A DNA stretch of 64,000 bases from Pusillimonas noertemannii (GTDB lineage: Bacteria > Pseudomonadota > Gammaproteobacteria > Burkholderiales > Burkholderiaceae_B): NCBI RefSeq assembly GCF_003096595.1, contig NZ_QEKO01000002.1:249064-313063 (forward strand). Reading direction: 5' to 3'. Below are positions 54,241-61,800 of this stretch, in pieces (positions within the stretch are counted from its first letter, which is position 1; the number at the start of each line of letters is the position of its first letter). The notes below the pieces were generated by a model. That model made no database searches, was not told where the DNA came from, and saw only the letters and a list, made by a program, of their open reading frames with translations. The position numbers were made by a program, and so were the translations under genes.

Positions 54241-55521
54241 TTATGAAATTTCAATGAACCGGCCCGGGTCAGCAGCTACTGACGCCGGGCCATCTTTTTG
54301 GTATTCGTTTGAGAACAGATCAAGCTGGGGCTGCGGCTGACCCTCCGCATCCAACAGGCTGCGCTGCAGGTAGGCGTACTCGATCCGGGCGCGCGCTATA
54401 TCCAGATACCCAAGCGGTCTGCCCTGGTCGTCGCTATCCAGATCGAAGCCGATGAATTCAAAGCCTTCCAGAACGGCGGCCTTGCCGGTCGATCCGCTTC
54501 CCGTGAAAATGTCCAGCACCGTGCCGCCGGGCGGCGTTACGAGCCTGCACAGGTAGCGCATAAGGCTGGTGGGCTTGACGGTGGGGTGATTGTTCTTGAC
54601 GGGCGCTGGCTTCCATCCGTCACGGCGGGTAATGTGCTGCCCGCTGGTGTTGCTGTTCATGCCGCCTTCGCGGTCTTGGATACCGTCGCACCCCTCATTC
54701 CTGTCCGCGCGGCTGGCCTTGGCGCTGTAGAAGAAACGGGCCGCAGTGCCGGTATCGCCATGAAACGCCCCGGCAACGCGCGCACGCTCGCCAGTAATCA
54801 GTCCGGTGCTGGCGGCGCTCGCCTCGGTTCCCTTGACGGGGGCGCTCGCCCCGCGCTCGCCGTATTGGGCGAAAGCCTCAAGCACCTCTTCGCTGCCGTC
54901 ATGGATGATGTTCGCCGGCCAGCGGCCCAGGCTATGCGGCTGCGTAACGGTGCCACGCCCCCGGCATTCATCCTCATGACGACGCGGAAGGCCGCCGCTT
55001 CCTGTGTTCGGGCGCATTGCTTCCGCCGGCACGCGGCAAGCGTCAATATTCAGCGCCCCCGTGCCGTGCTCAAGAACATTGCCAGCCACGGTTCCATCAA
55101 GGGGCTTGCGTGCCACGCATATCGGCTCTTGCGCTGGCTTGAGCGCTGTTCCCCATCCAGCCCATTGCGCGGAATCCTCGCCCGACATGTCCTGTTCGGC
55201 GATGTTGCGCGACTTGGGGAAGCCGGAGCCGTACAGCCAGCCGATTTGGTCGCGAATCTCGAACCCAGCGTCTTCAATAGCGCACGCCATGCGGTGATAC
55301 GTGCGCGTTCCGCTGAACGCAAGCAAGTGGCCGCCGGGTTTCAGCACGCGCAGGCTTTCGCGCCAAACCTCGACGTTGTAGGCGATGCCGCTGCTATCCC
55401 ACCCCTTGCCCATAAAGCCAAGCTCGTAAGGGGGGTCGGTGACAACGCTATCGACGCTTTCATCGGGCAGGGTCTTCAACAGATCCAGGCAGTGGCCGCG
55501 CTCTAACCTGTACGGCCTCAT
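54241..55521 (-). CDS. Beta-class DNA methyltransferase
   Basis: The 426-residue protein has DPPY at 29-32, a middle target-recognition region with AKASRADRNEGCDG, then HPTVKPTSLMRYLCRL and the SAM-binding TVLDIFTGSGSTGK around 345. The order (catalytic motif before SAM motif) defines the beta class of N6-adenine/N4-cytosine enzymes. No cognate restriction enzyme is adjacent, so it probably protects phage DNA or regulates. Overlaps the upstream nuclease gene by ATGA. Confidence 0.9.
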   Translation of the reverse strand: MRPYRLERGHCLDLLKTLPDESVDSVVTDPPYELGFMGKGWDSSGIAYNVEVWRESLRVLKPGGHLLAFSGTRTYHRMACAIEDAGFEIRDQIGWLYGSGFPKSRNIAEQDMSGEDSAQWAGWGTALKPAQEPICVARKPLDGTVAGNVLEHGTGALNIDACRVPAEAMRPNTGSGGLPRRHEDECRGRGTVTQPHSLGRWPANIIHDGSEEVLEAFAQYGERGASAPVKGTEASAASTGLITGERARVAGAFHGDTGTAARFFYSAKASRADRNEGCDGIQDREGGMNSNTSGQHITRRDGWKPAPVKNNHPTVKPTSLMRYLCRLVTPPGGTVLDIFTGSGSTGKAAVLEGFEFIGFDLDSDDQGRPLGYLDIARARIEYAYLQRSLLDAEGQPQPQLDLFSNEYQKDGPASVAADPGRFIEIS

Positions 55522-56399
55522 GGTTGCGCCCCCGGCTTGCTCTCGCCGCCCGCCCGGGCTATGGCCGGCATCGGTGCATTTGCGCTCTCGACGGCGCGCT
55601 CGATTTCCCGAAAATTCTGCCGAAGGCCACGGATCACTTCATCGCGATCAAGCGCGGCTGCAGCACGATGGGCGGCGCTTGCGATTTCGTACGCGCTGGC
55701 GGATCTAGGCAGGCCAAGCGCTTCGGCCAGTTCGCCACGGGCGGAGTCAATGCGCGACATATCCTCGTTCGCCCGATCTTTGGCTTTTTGAATGCGATCC
55801 CGGTATTCGGCATCCGCGTCACGGGCGGCCTGGCGCAGCATTTCGGTGGCGTGCTCGTACTCCATATCCGCATGGGCGCGGTCTCTGACGGCTTCTGCAA
55901 CCTGCTTGCCCAGTCGGTCATTCATGGCATACAGGGCCTGCCAGATGCTTACCTCTTTCGGCTTATTTCGTTCAGCCTCACGCCTGACGCCATCAATGAT
56001 CAGCTTCACCCAGGCGTCGCGCGGCAGGTTTTCCAGTGGGCGCATGGTTGGCCCCTTGACCGTCCGCCAGCCGTTCGGCCCGCGCACGATCAGGCCGCAG
56101 CCATCTGGAAGATCGGACTTTTTGATAAGGCCCTCGGGTACGGCGAAGATGACGGCGCAGGCAAAACGCAGGTAATCCAACCACTTGCCTTTTGTCACGT
56201 CAGCGCGAAAATCCGACAAGGAAACCTTGCACTCGTAGGCAATGGGCTGGAACCTTGCGTACGACATTGGCACTGAATACACGTCAGGCCGGGGTGAACC
56301 CGATGGGCCAAGCTGCATATCAGTCCATACAATGCGGTCTGATTTGCCCCGGACAAATTGGGCCAGGTCGTTCGCCAGATCATCATGCTTCCAGTTCAC
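55518..56399 (-). CDS. MmcB-like PD-(D/E)xK nuclease family protein
   Basis: The protein has 293 residues. The N-terminal domain (about 1-130) has RPDVYSVPMS and AYECKVSLSDFRADVTKGKW, matching the Asp...Glu-x-Lys core of MmcB/DUF-type nuclease folds, then YLRFACAVIFAVPEGLI. The C-terminal half is a long coiled helix (YEHATEMLRQAARDADAEYR). It may process DNA ends or be an accessory repair protein. Confidence 0.72.
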   Translation of the reverse strand: MNWKHDDLANDLAQFVRGKSDRIVWTDMQLGPSGSPRPDVYSVPMSYARFQPIAYECKVSLSDFRADVTKGKWLDYLRFACAVIFAVPEGLIKKSDLPDGCGLIVRGPNGWRTVKGPTMRPLENLPRDAWVKLIIDGVRREAERNKPKEVSIWQALYAMNDRLGKQVAEAVRDRAHADMEYEHATEMLRQAARDADAEYRDRIQKAKDRANEDMSRIDSARGELAEALGLPRSASAYEIASAAHRAAAALDRDEVIRGLRQNFREIERAVESANAPMPAIARAGGESKPGAQP

Positions 56400-56668
56400 G
56401 CGGCCACCTCTTCATCGGGGCCTACGCGCGGCTGGTAGTTTTCCTCAAAGGTGAGGCGGTAATCCACGTATCCGTACACATTGGACACAAACCCGCGACC
56501 GCATCCACCGCAAACAAACTTTTCCCCCGGCATGGCCGGCACGCCGTCCAGCCATTCGAAGTTTTCCGCCAGCACAAGCTCTCCGACAACCGGAATACGG
56601 TTGACGTGAAATGACGGCTTCCCGCAATCGGGATCTATGAATGTGAGGGCGTGGGTCTCTATGCTCAT
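56396..56668 (-). CDS. Small zinc-ribbon-like protein
   Basis: The protein has 90 residues from ATG 56668, overlapping the Ref-like stop as ATGA. The pattern PDCGK near residue 13 and FVCGGCGRGF near 55 gives possible zinc ligands. The rest is acidic and beta-rich. No family is named with confidence. It lies in the early operon between two nuclease-like genes. Confidence 0.55.
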   Translation of the reverse strand: MSIETHALTFIDPDCGKPSFHVNRIPVVGELVLAENFEWLDGVPAMPGEKFVCGGCGRGFVSNVYGYVDYRLTFEENYQPRVGPDEEVAA

Positions 56669-57027
56669 GCCGCCACCTCTTCGGCCATGCCGTTGGCAAC
56701 CAGGGCGGCATGCGGTACCGCGCAGCCACGATCCAGCAGAATCTGGATGCACTCGGCCACCAAGCTCAACTGGAAGCCGTATTTCTTCTCGAAGCGGGCC
56801 TTCCAGGGATGAACGGCGATGACGCCCGGTATTCCGGCGTCCTGATGGTGCGGGCCGCACAGGGGCAGAACCCACCAGTGCGCGTTTTTCTTCACGCGCC
56901 CGTCAATGTGGTGGATCGACACCCAGGAAGTGAAAATTCCATCCTTCGAGCAGGCAATGCAGCCGATATGGCTGGCCAGCATGTCGTGAAACCGTTTCTC
57001 TTCCGCGTTGACGCTGCGCCCCTTCAT
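56665..57027 (-). CDS. Ref-like RecA-dependent nuclease
   Basis: The 120-residue protein contains HIGCIACSKDGIFTSWVSIH, then HHIDGR, LPLCGPHHQDAG and VHPWKARFEKKYGF. This is the Cys/His zinc-binding HNH pattern of the Ref (recombination enhancement function) family, first known from phage P1. In P1, Ref cuts DNA in RecA-made D-loops. It is smaller than P1 Ref, which has an extra N-terminal extension. Confidence 0.82.
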   Translation of the reverse strand: MKGRSVNAEEKRFHDMLASHIGCIACSKDGIFTSWVSIHHIDGRVKKNAHWWVLPLCGPHHQDAGIPGVIAVHPWKARFEKKYGFQLSLVAECIQILLDRGCAVPHAALVANGMAEEVAA

Positions 57028-57482
57028 ACAAACCCCACGATTTGAGCGACAACATCATCCAAGTCTTGCCGCGTGTAGTTGGTCAGCACTTTTTGCAGCA
57101 GGACGTTTGCCACGGCTGAATACAGTTTTTCGAAGTCTTCCTGCTCCATGCGGGAAAACTTGATGCTTTGAGCTTCGGCGCGCACGTCGCCATTGATGTT
57201 CGCCACCGCGTCGTAGAAGCCGGCGGCGATGATGCAGTCCTTGCGGAAACGGTTGCGGTTTTTCTGAACCGGCAGGCCACGGTGTTCCGCCTCGGGCGGT
57301 TCCCAGGCGTCGAACCCAATGTCCAACATGGCGAAGAACTTGCGGTGAAACTTCGAGTTGCGCATAGACGCCACCTCGGCGCGGATCGTTGACCCGACCT
57401 TGAACCGGCGGCACGCATCGGCCTGCTCTTCATCGAGCGGCACAAACGAGCCTTGCGGGGTCTTGAGCAACAGGACTTCCAT
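57024..57482 (-). CDS. DUF1367 family protein
   Basis: The 152-residue protein has the family pattern MRNSKFHRKFFAMLDIGFDA, W after it, then FRKDCIIAAGFYDAVANING and the helical C-terminus (EDFEKLYSAVANVLLQKVL). DUF1367 genes are frequent next to recombination genes in phage early regions and are often compared with NinB-type functions. The biochemical role is not established. Confidence 0.78.
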   Translation of the reverse strand: MEVLLLKTPQGSFVPLDEEQADACRRFKVGSTIRAEVASMRNSKFHRKFFAMLDIGFDAWEPPEAEHRGLPVQKNRNRFRKDCIIAAGFYDAVANINGDVRAEAQSIKFSRMEQEDFEKLYSAVANVLLQKVLTNYTRQDLDDVVAQIVGFV

Positions 57483-57859
57483 TACGCCGACACGCCCGCA
57501 GCAAGTACGCGGCGAAGCGCAAGGTTTTCTTCCCGCAGCAGGCGGTTTTCTTTTTCGGTCTCGGTTTCCAGGCGGCGCAGGCTGGATACGTCATAGCCGC
57601 GACGGTGGAGCATCCACAACAGCGGCGCATCATTGCCGCAGGTGTCCATGAGCAATTCAAATTTCGGCCAGATAATCCCCTCGGTTCCATTTGTCCACCG
57701 TGAGAACTGCGCCTTATCAACTTTCAATTCGGCCTGTAAGGTCTTGTCCAGGGAATACCCGCCAGCCTTGGCGCAAAGTTCGATTGCGCCGCCCAGGGTT
57801 TTCTCGCGCGCGACCTCGTTTGGGGTAACGATTGTTGGTAGTGAAATTTGGTTGCTCAT
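57482..57859 (-). CDS. CII-like phage regulator
   Basis: The 125-residue protein has a helix-turn-helix-like N-terminal half (SLDKTLQAELKVDKAQFSRW), a short middle (WPKFELLMDTCGNDAPLLWM) and a leucine-rich coiled tail (EKENRLLREENLALRRVL). Similar proteins take the place of lambda cII directly downstream of cro in Burkholderiales phages. It should activate the repressor or control lysis-lysogeny choice. Its stop overlaps the DUF1367 ATG (TAATG). Confidence 0.7.
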   Translation of the reverse strand: MSNQISLPTIVTPNEVAREKTLGGAIELCAKAGGYSLDKTLQAELKVDKAQFSRWTNGTEGIIWPKFELLMDTCGNDAPLLWMLHRRGYDVSSLRRLETETEKENRLLREENLALRRVLAAGVSA

Positions 57860-57884
57860 GTCGCCTCAATTTTGTTGTGTGGTG

Positions 57885-57913
57885 TTGAGAGGTAATAAAG
57901 GGCAAAAATAAAA
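57885..57913 (+). promoter_or_regulatory. Candidate sigma-70 promoter for the small + strand gene
   Basis: TTGAGA (57885-57890) and ATAAAA (57908-57913) are spaced by 17 bases, followed 26 bases later by an ATG with GGAG. The promoter would point against the cro-cII transcript. Confidence 0.45.
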
Positions 57914-57939
57914 ACACGTACTAAAAACCGGAGATAAAC

Positions 57940-58092
57940 ATGCTTACTGCTAATCAGTCCGCCCAGTCCGAATATGCGGCCCTGCTGGAACTGGCTGTCG
58001 ATAAAGCCTGGGAGCAATGCGCCTTCCCCAGCGACGAACTGGTGGTGTCGTGGTTCTTTCGATTGGTATCCGGCTGCTCGACAGTTCATTGA
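57940..58092 (+). CDS. Small protein in the immunity region (opposite strand)
   Basis: The 50-residue frame begins MLTANQSAQSEYAALLELA and ends SGCSTVH. It has a very good ribosome site (CCGGAGATAAAC before ATG 57940) and lies on the + strand in the 332-bp gap between the CII-like and Cro-like genes. The sequence is helical and unlike shadow translations. It might act like lambda CIII or another immunity accessory, but that is only a positional guess. Nothing else is seen in 58093-58191. Confidence 0.5.
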   Translation: MLTANQSAQSEYAALLELAVDKAWEQCAFPSDELVVSWFFRLVSGCSTVH

Positions 58093-58191
58093 TCTATACG
58101 TCCGTTGGGCCAATGGGGATTCGCTTATCCACGGGCTGTTCGGCTTCATCGGGCTTGGGGGTGGTGCTCATGTGCAGTCTCGCTTTTGTGG

Positions 58192-58425
58192 TTATGCGGC
58201 CTTCTTGCCGCGAACAATCGACCAGTCCACGCTCGGGCAAAGAAGCTCACACGGCACCCCGGTCATTTGCTCGATCCGGGGCGCGTACTTCGCCGGGACT
58301 TCTCGACCCTCCTGCTTCCACTGATTCAGCGCGCCGCGAGTCAGGCCCAGGGCGCGCGCGAGGGCGGCTTCTGATCCGAAGAGGCCGGCGGCAGTCTCAA
58401 GTGGGTGAACGGTTTTCGTATCCAT
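58192..58425 (-). CDS. Cro/YdaS-like repressor
   Basis: The 77-residue protein has a helix-turn-helix at about 14-45 (LFGSEAALARALGLTRGALN; QWKQEGREVPAKYAPRI) and the end TGVPCELLCPSVDW. This matches the YdaS/Cro-like proteins that face CI genes in many prophages. It is divergent from the CI-like gene across a 106-bp operator gap. It should repress the lysogenic promoter during lytic growth. Confidence 0.85.
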   Translation of the reverse strand: MDTKTVHPLETAAGLFGSEAALARALGLTRGALNQWKQEGREVPAKYAPRIEQMTGVPCELLCPSVDWSIVRGKKAA

Positions 58426-58433
58426 GACGCAGA

Positions 58434-58494
58434 GTATACGTTTTCTGGACGCATTTGGTCAACTAAATATAGACCTGTCGCGTATAGATTTTCT
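58434..58494 (+). promoter_or_regulatory. Operator region with repeated GTATA-type sites
   Basis: GTATACGTTTTCT (58434-58446) and GTATAGATTTTCT (58482-58494) are direct repeats with two mismatches, 48 bases apart, in the intergenic space between the Cro-like and CI-like genes. They are candidates for repressor binding sites controlling the two divergent promoters. Confidence 0.5.
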
Positions 58495-58531
58495 CTACAC
58501 TCGAAAACCATAAGTAAAAAGGGGTCAATGG

Positions 58532-59206
58532 ATGGAAATTAGTGACTGGGTGCGTAATGCTCGGGAGTTCGCCGGGCTGACACAGCCACAATTAGGAGAC
58601 GCGCTCGGGATCTCCAAGCAGAACATTTCCGCCTGGGAGCGCGAGCGCCATGAACCCAGCTTCGATAACCTGATAAAAATCATCAGCGTGACGGGCTACC
58701 CGGAACCCTTGCCGGGCCTACCGCTTGAGCTATGGCAGGCAAGGCTTGATGCCGAAGAGGCCAAGCAGAATGAAATCTACCTACCCGTGCGAAACGCCGC
58801 CTTCGAACTGGGGTACGGCACTGACGACCCGGGCATTGAGCTTGTCGCGGAACGAATCCGCTTCACCCGGTCGTTCATCCGCTCGGAAATGCCCCACATA
58901 ACCAGCCTGGCGAACCTGTCACTATTGCCTCACGCCGATTCAAGCATGGAGCCTACGTTCAGCGCGGGAAACCTGCTTGTGGTGGATCGCGGTGTCAATG
59001 ACATGAAGGGCAACGCGGTTTACGCCTTCCGCCTGCAGGGCCAAGTCTTCGTCAAGCGGATCGTGCGCAACCCGATAACAATGAGCATCACAGCAAAGTC
59101 GGACAACGAATTGCACGGCTCTTTTGAAATCGAACCGGCCCAGGCTGAATCGCTTGAAGTCCTGGGGATGATCGTCTATGCAATGCGCGGGAAGCGCGTT
59201 CAATAA
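58532..59206 (+). CDS. CI-like repressor with S24 (LexA/CI) peptidase fold
   Basis: The protein has 224 residues from ATG 58532. An XRE helix-turn-helix occupies about 5-60 (FAGLTQPQLGDALGISKQNI; SAWERERHEPSFDNLIKI). The C-terminal domain has DSSMEPTF with the likely nucleophile Ser138 and VFVKRIVR with Lys175. No obvious Ala-Gly or Cys-Gly self-cleavage site is seen in the 85-130 linker. It maintains lysogeny by binding the divergent operator. It is followed at 11 bases by the secreted LprI-like gene, so both are likely expressed in the lysogen. Confidence 0.9.
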   Translation: MEISDWVRNAREFAGLTQPQLGDALGISKQNISAWERERHEPSFDNLIKIISVTGYPEPLPGLPLELWQARLDAEEAKQNEIYLPVRNAAFELGYGTDDPGIELVAERIRFTRSFIRSEMPHITSLANLSLLPHADSSMEPTFSAGNLLVVDRGVNDMKGNAVYAFRLQGQVFVKRIVRNPITMSITAKSDNELHGSFEIEPAQAESLEVLGMIVYAMRGKRVQ

Positions 59207-59217
59207 AAAGCAAGAGC

Positions 59218-59904
59218 ATGAACACTACAAAAACCCTTCTGGCAGCCATCATCATGACCTTTTCTGCCGGCGCGCTGGCGCAAGAGGCCCCGCCCGAATG
59301 CGGAGACAGCCAAGTAACCGGCCTGGTGGTCAACACCATCAATCGCAATATCCGCGAAAACCCGCTGATTGCGGCCAGGGCCGGCGGCATCCGGGCCATA
59401 TCGGTTGACGCCGTGGCCCAGGTCTACGCCGACCCGGCGATACGCGCCTGCCTGGCGGACGTGCGGCGCAGCGATGGGGTTGTCGAGAACGGGTACACGG
59501 TGGAGTGGATCAACCGATCATCGGGCGAGTTTGCCATCCAGCTTGTGGGTGCTGACACGCTGCAGGCCCGGTATGGCAAGCTGACCGCGCAAAGCGCCCC
59601 CGCCAGCGCGGCGGCCAACGGCTACGAGGCCTGCATCGAGGCCGCCGAATCGACCGGCGAAATGATCGACTGCGCCAACGCCGAAGCCCAGCGCCAGGAC
59701 ACCCGCCTGAATGCGGCCTACAAGGCGGCAATGGCCGTCAACGACAAGAACGCGCTACGGACAGCCCAGCGCCAATGGATCAAAGACCGTGACAGCCAGT
59801 GCGCCCCCAATGAGGACGGCGGGCAGATGGCCGGGCTTGAGGCCGCTGATTGCGTGGCGACCATGACGGCGGCCAGGGCGGACGAACTTGAGGCCATGAG
59901 GTAA
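59218..59904 (+). CDS. Secreted protein with LprI-like domain
   Basis: The protein has 228 residues. It has a signal peptide (TKTLLAAIIMTFSAGALA, cleavage near residue 21), a middle domain (about 25-120, with VVENGYTVEWINRSSGEFAI) and a C-terminal LprI/DUF1311 domain (about 135-215: CIEAAESTGEMIDCANAEAQ; LRTAQRQWIKDRDSQC) with the usual cysteines. LprI-type proteins inhibit lysozymes in Mycobacterium. Position just after CI suggests a lysogenic-conversion gene acting in the periplasm, perhaps against host lysozyme or competing phage endolysins. The role is inferred. Confidence 0.8.
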   Translation: MNTTKTLLAAIIMTFSAGALAQEAPPECGDSQVTGLVVNTINRNIRENPLIAARAGGIRAISVDAVAQVYADPAIRACLADVRRSDGVVENGYTVEWINRSSGEFAIQLVGADTLQARYGKLTAQSAPASAAANGYEACIEAAESTGEMIDCANAEAQRQDTRLNAAYKAAMAVNDKNALRTAQRQWIKDRDSQCAPNEDGGQMAGLEAADCVATMTAARADELEAMR

Positions 59905-59907
59905 TGC

Positions 59908-60942
59908 ATGGAAGAGCTGTTCTTTTCGGCCACGCCGATACAGGGCAGCACCCCGGCGGCGGGCGCTCTTCCGGTTCCCTCCCAATACCTATGGGCGGTT
60001 TGGGATATTTACCCCGGCCATGACGTGCGCAGACCGCCCCTGTTTTCAGGGATCGAACCGGACGCCCATGGCCTACTGCGCCGGCACAGCCAGTTTGACA
60101 TTCGCATAGGCGACGGCGACAACCACCACTTCAATGAACGGCTGCGGGAAATGGCCCGCCAGCCCGGCATGCTCGTTTCCAGCCTTCGCCGATCATCCGG
60201 GCGTCACTTTCTTGTCGCTTGGGAAACCCGGATTCACTACCTGATGGGCCTGCCGCCAGTTTTTGAGGTGGATGGTCTGGGTTTGGCCGACCTGCACAAG
60301 CGCCAGGAAGAGACGGGGGTCGCGCCGGACGTGTCAGGGTATGCCAGGGCCTACCTGCGAAGAAAAGAGGCAGAGGCGGCGTTTTGCGCGCCGCCAGGCC
60401 TGGATGCCGAGGCAATAGTTCCTGAATTCGTCTACGCGGATCACAACGAAAAATATATTTCCACCGCCCCCAACTGGAAGCGGCACCGCGTCGTCAGGAA
60501 GACCCCACAGACCATTTTTGTTGATCGGTTCGCGTACTGCACGGGCGAACACATGCGGCGCGGCTGGCAGGCGGGCGTCATCTACACGGCCATGATCGAA
60601 CGGGCCGTCTTTGAGGAAACGGGCCGGTACTACCACCAGACGCTGAAAGCCCATTTCGTACACGAACCCATCGCGCGCGCCCGGGCCAAGGCCCTATTCA
60701 GGCCGGGCGGGCGGTTCAGTGAGCCGGTGCTGGATCTGCCGGCGGGCGATATTCAGTGGGCGATGGGCGTGCTTGGCGTGGAAGCCTGGCCGGTAACGAC
60801 TGGCGCGGTCAAGAAAGCCTTTGCCAAGGCGGCCATGCTTCACCACCCCGACCGGGGCGGCCATGCCAGGGCCTTCATTGAGTGCCGGGCGGCGCGCAAC
60901 CTGCTGCTTTCCAGGCTATCGCCTTTCCCTGAACGCCGATAG
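59908..60942 (+). CDS. J-domain protein with unknown N-terminal region
   Basis: The protein has 344 residues; its ATG lies 3 bases after the LprI-like stop, so the two are coupled. The C-terminus (about 285-335) looks like a J domain: TTGAVKKAFAKAAMLHHPDRGG with the HPD loop near residue 313 and CRAARNLLLSRL as the last helix. The N-terminal 280 residues (for example SQYLWAVWDIYPGHDVRRPP; HNEKYISTAPNWKRHR) are not recognised. It should recruit a DnaK-type chaperone to a phage-determined client. Confidence 0.72.
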   Translation: MEELFFSATPIQGSTPAAGALPVPSQYLWAVWDIYPGHDVRRPPLFSGIEPDAHGLLRRHSQFDIRIGDGDNHHFNERLREMARQPGMLVSSLRRSSGRHFLVAWETRIHYLMGLPPVFEVDGLGLADLHKRQEETGVAPDVSGYARAYLRRKEAEAAFCAPPGLDAEAIVPEFVYADHNEKYISTAPNWKRHRVVRKTPQTIFVDRFAYCTGEHMRRGWQAGVIYTAMIERAVFEETGRYYHQTLKAHFVHEPIARARAKALFRPGGRFSEPVLDLPAGDIQWAMGVLGVEAWPVTTGAVKKAFAKAAMLHHPDRGGHARAFIECRAARNLLLSRLSPFPERR

Positions 60943-61155
60943 CTCTATGGTTAGAGACTCCACGGCGGCGCGCAGACATTGGATTGTTTTGATTAGTTCC
61001 TCTTGGCTTTGAGCGGTATCAAAGCTGCTATCCAAGCGCGCGACGATTTCACCATTCATTGAGCGGCCATTCTTTTCCCCGGCCTTGGCAAGCCTTGCCC
61101 GCATGCCATGCGGCATACGCAAATTGAACTTCTCGTACTTGCTTTCTGGTGTCAC
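60916..61155 (-). CDS. Arc-like ribbon-helix-helix regulator
   Basis: The protein has 79 residues from GTG 61155. The pattern KYEKFNLRMPHGMRARLAKA and GEKNGRSMNGEIVARLDSSF is the Arc DNA-binding ribbon-helix-helix. The C-terminus is a helix (LIKTIQCLRAAVESLTIEL). It overlaps the end of the J-domain gene by 27 bases on the opposite strand. An upstream GGAGG lies about 11 bases before the GTG, so the start is not certain. It likely binds the palindromes at 61195-61277. Confidence 0.8.
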   Translation of the reverse strand: MTPESKYEKFNLRMPHGMRARLAKAGEKNGRSMNGEIVARLDSSFDTAQSQEELIKTIQCLRAAVESLTIELSAFRERR

Positions 61156-61194
61156 TACGCGCCTATCCTCCGCTGATTGCCCGAAGGATACCAA

Positions 61195-61277
61195 TTTGTA
61201 AGCATGAAAAGAATGGTGGCATTTTGGCCCCAAAATCTTACAAAGTGGCATAATTCAGGTCGATGTCAGTGTGACAT
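61195..61277. promoter_or_regulatory. Palindromes between the Arc-like gene and the rightward genes
   Basis: TTTGTAAG (61195-61202) with CTTACAAA (61237-61244), ATTTTGG (61221-61227) with CCAAAAT (61230-61236), and a perfect ATGTCA-GTG-TGACAT (61263-61277) crowd this 144-bp divergent gap. They are good operator candidates for the Arc-like protein. Confidence 0.5.
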
Positions 61278-61299
61278 TATTCAACAAAGGAAGTTACCA

Positions 61300-61374
61300 G
61301 TGGCAACAACATCAGTCCTAGAAGCAACCCTGCGTACAGCGGCCCGCGTTATGAAAGAAGGTGAAGCATCGTGA
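61300..61374 (+). CDS. Very small protein
   Basis: The 24-residue frame from GTG 61300 (VATTSVLEATLRTAARVMKE then GEAS) has a strong AAAGGAAG site 6 bases upstream. Its TGA overlaps the next gene's GTG. It may be a leader peptide for the following gene or a small regulator. Confidence 0.45.
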   Translation: MATTSVLEATLRTAARVMKEGEAS

Positions 61375-61652
61375 CGTATGACCAAGCTACGCTCCCCAGC
61401 ACAGATGCAGCAACCCGCCCGCCCCCGCAGAAGAAGTCAGAAGCAATGCCCCACATCAAGCTAAGCCTTTCGTCCTACCAGTCCGGGATCAACAAGCTTT
61501 TGCAGCTCGAAGCCCTCACTGCCTCCCTGTCCGGCCCCGGCTTTGCACCATTCCGCCAACTTAGCCCATCCCTGCAAGAGAACCTTGCATCCCTTGTTGC
61601 AGACCTCACCCAGGACGCCCGGCGCGCCCTTGAGCACTGTAATAGCCAGTAG
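61371..61652 (+). CDS. Small hypothetical protein
   Basis: The protein has 93 residues from GTG 61371 (coupled to the tiny upstream frame), with an internal ATG at 61446 as alternative. The middle is helical (KLSLSSYQSGINKLLQLEAL; LSPSLQENLASLVADLTQDA). No family is recognised. A strong terminator follows at 61675. Confidence 0.6.
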   Translation: MTYDQATLPSTDAATRPPPQKKSEAMPHIKLSLSSYQSGINKLLQLEALTASLSGPGFAPFRQLSPSLQENLASLVADLTQDARRALEHCNSQ

Positions 61653-61674
61653 GGCCGCCCCGCCCAAGTAGACG

Positions 61675-61697
61675 AAGCCCCTTTAAAGGGGCTTTTT
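61675..61697 (+). terminator. Rho-independent terminator
   Basis: AAGCCCC (61675-61681) and GGGGCTT (61688-61694) form a GC-rich hairpin around TTTAAA, followed by a T run. It ends the small-gene unit and separates it from the promoter at 61762. Confidence 0.85.
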
Positions 61698-61761
61698 GAC
61701 CCCAAAACCTAGTTTGTTACAAATAAATCCACCCCCGATAGATTTATCTGTACCGATTTTG

Positions 61762-61790
61762 TTGACTTATGCGTCCACGATACCTATACT
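61762..61790 (+). promoter_or_regulatory. Strong sigma-70 promoter
   Basis: TTGACT (61762-61767) and TATACT (61785-61790) with a 17-base spacer are near consensus. Transcription would start near 61797 and enter a hairpin plus boxA leader, then the genes at 62028-63471. Confidence 0.75.
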
Positions 61791-61800
61791 TCGTTTCATC

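Noticed and set aside
54241-55521. Restriction-modification system
   Set aside because: The methylase has no adjacent restriction enzyme gene; the neighbouring MmcB-like and Ref-like nucleases belong to recombination/repair families found in phage early operons.
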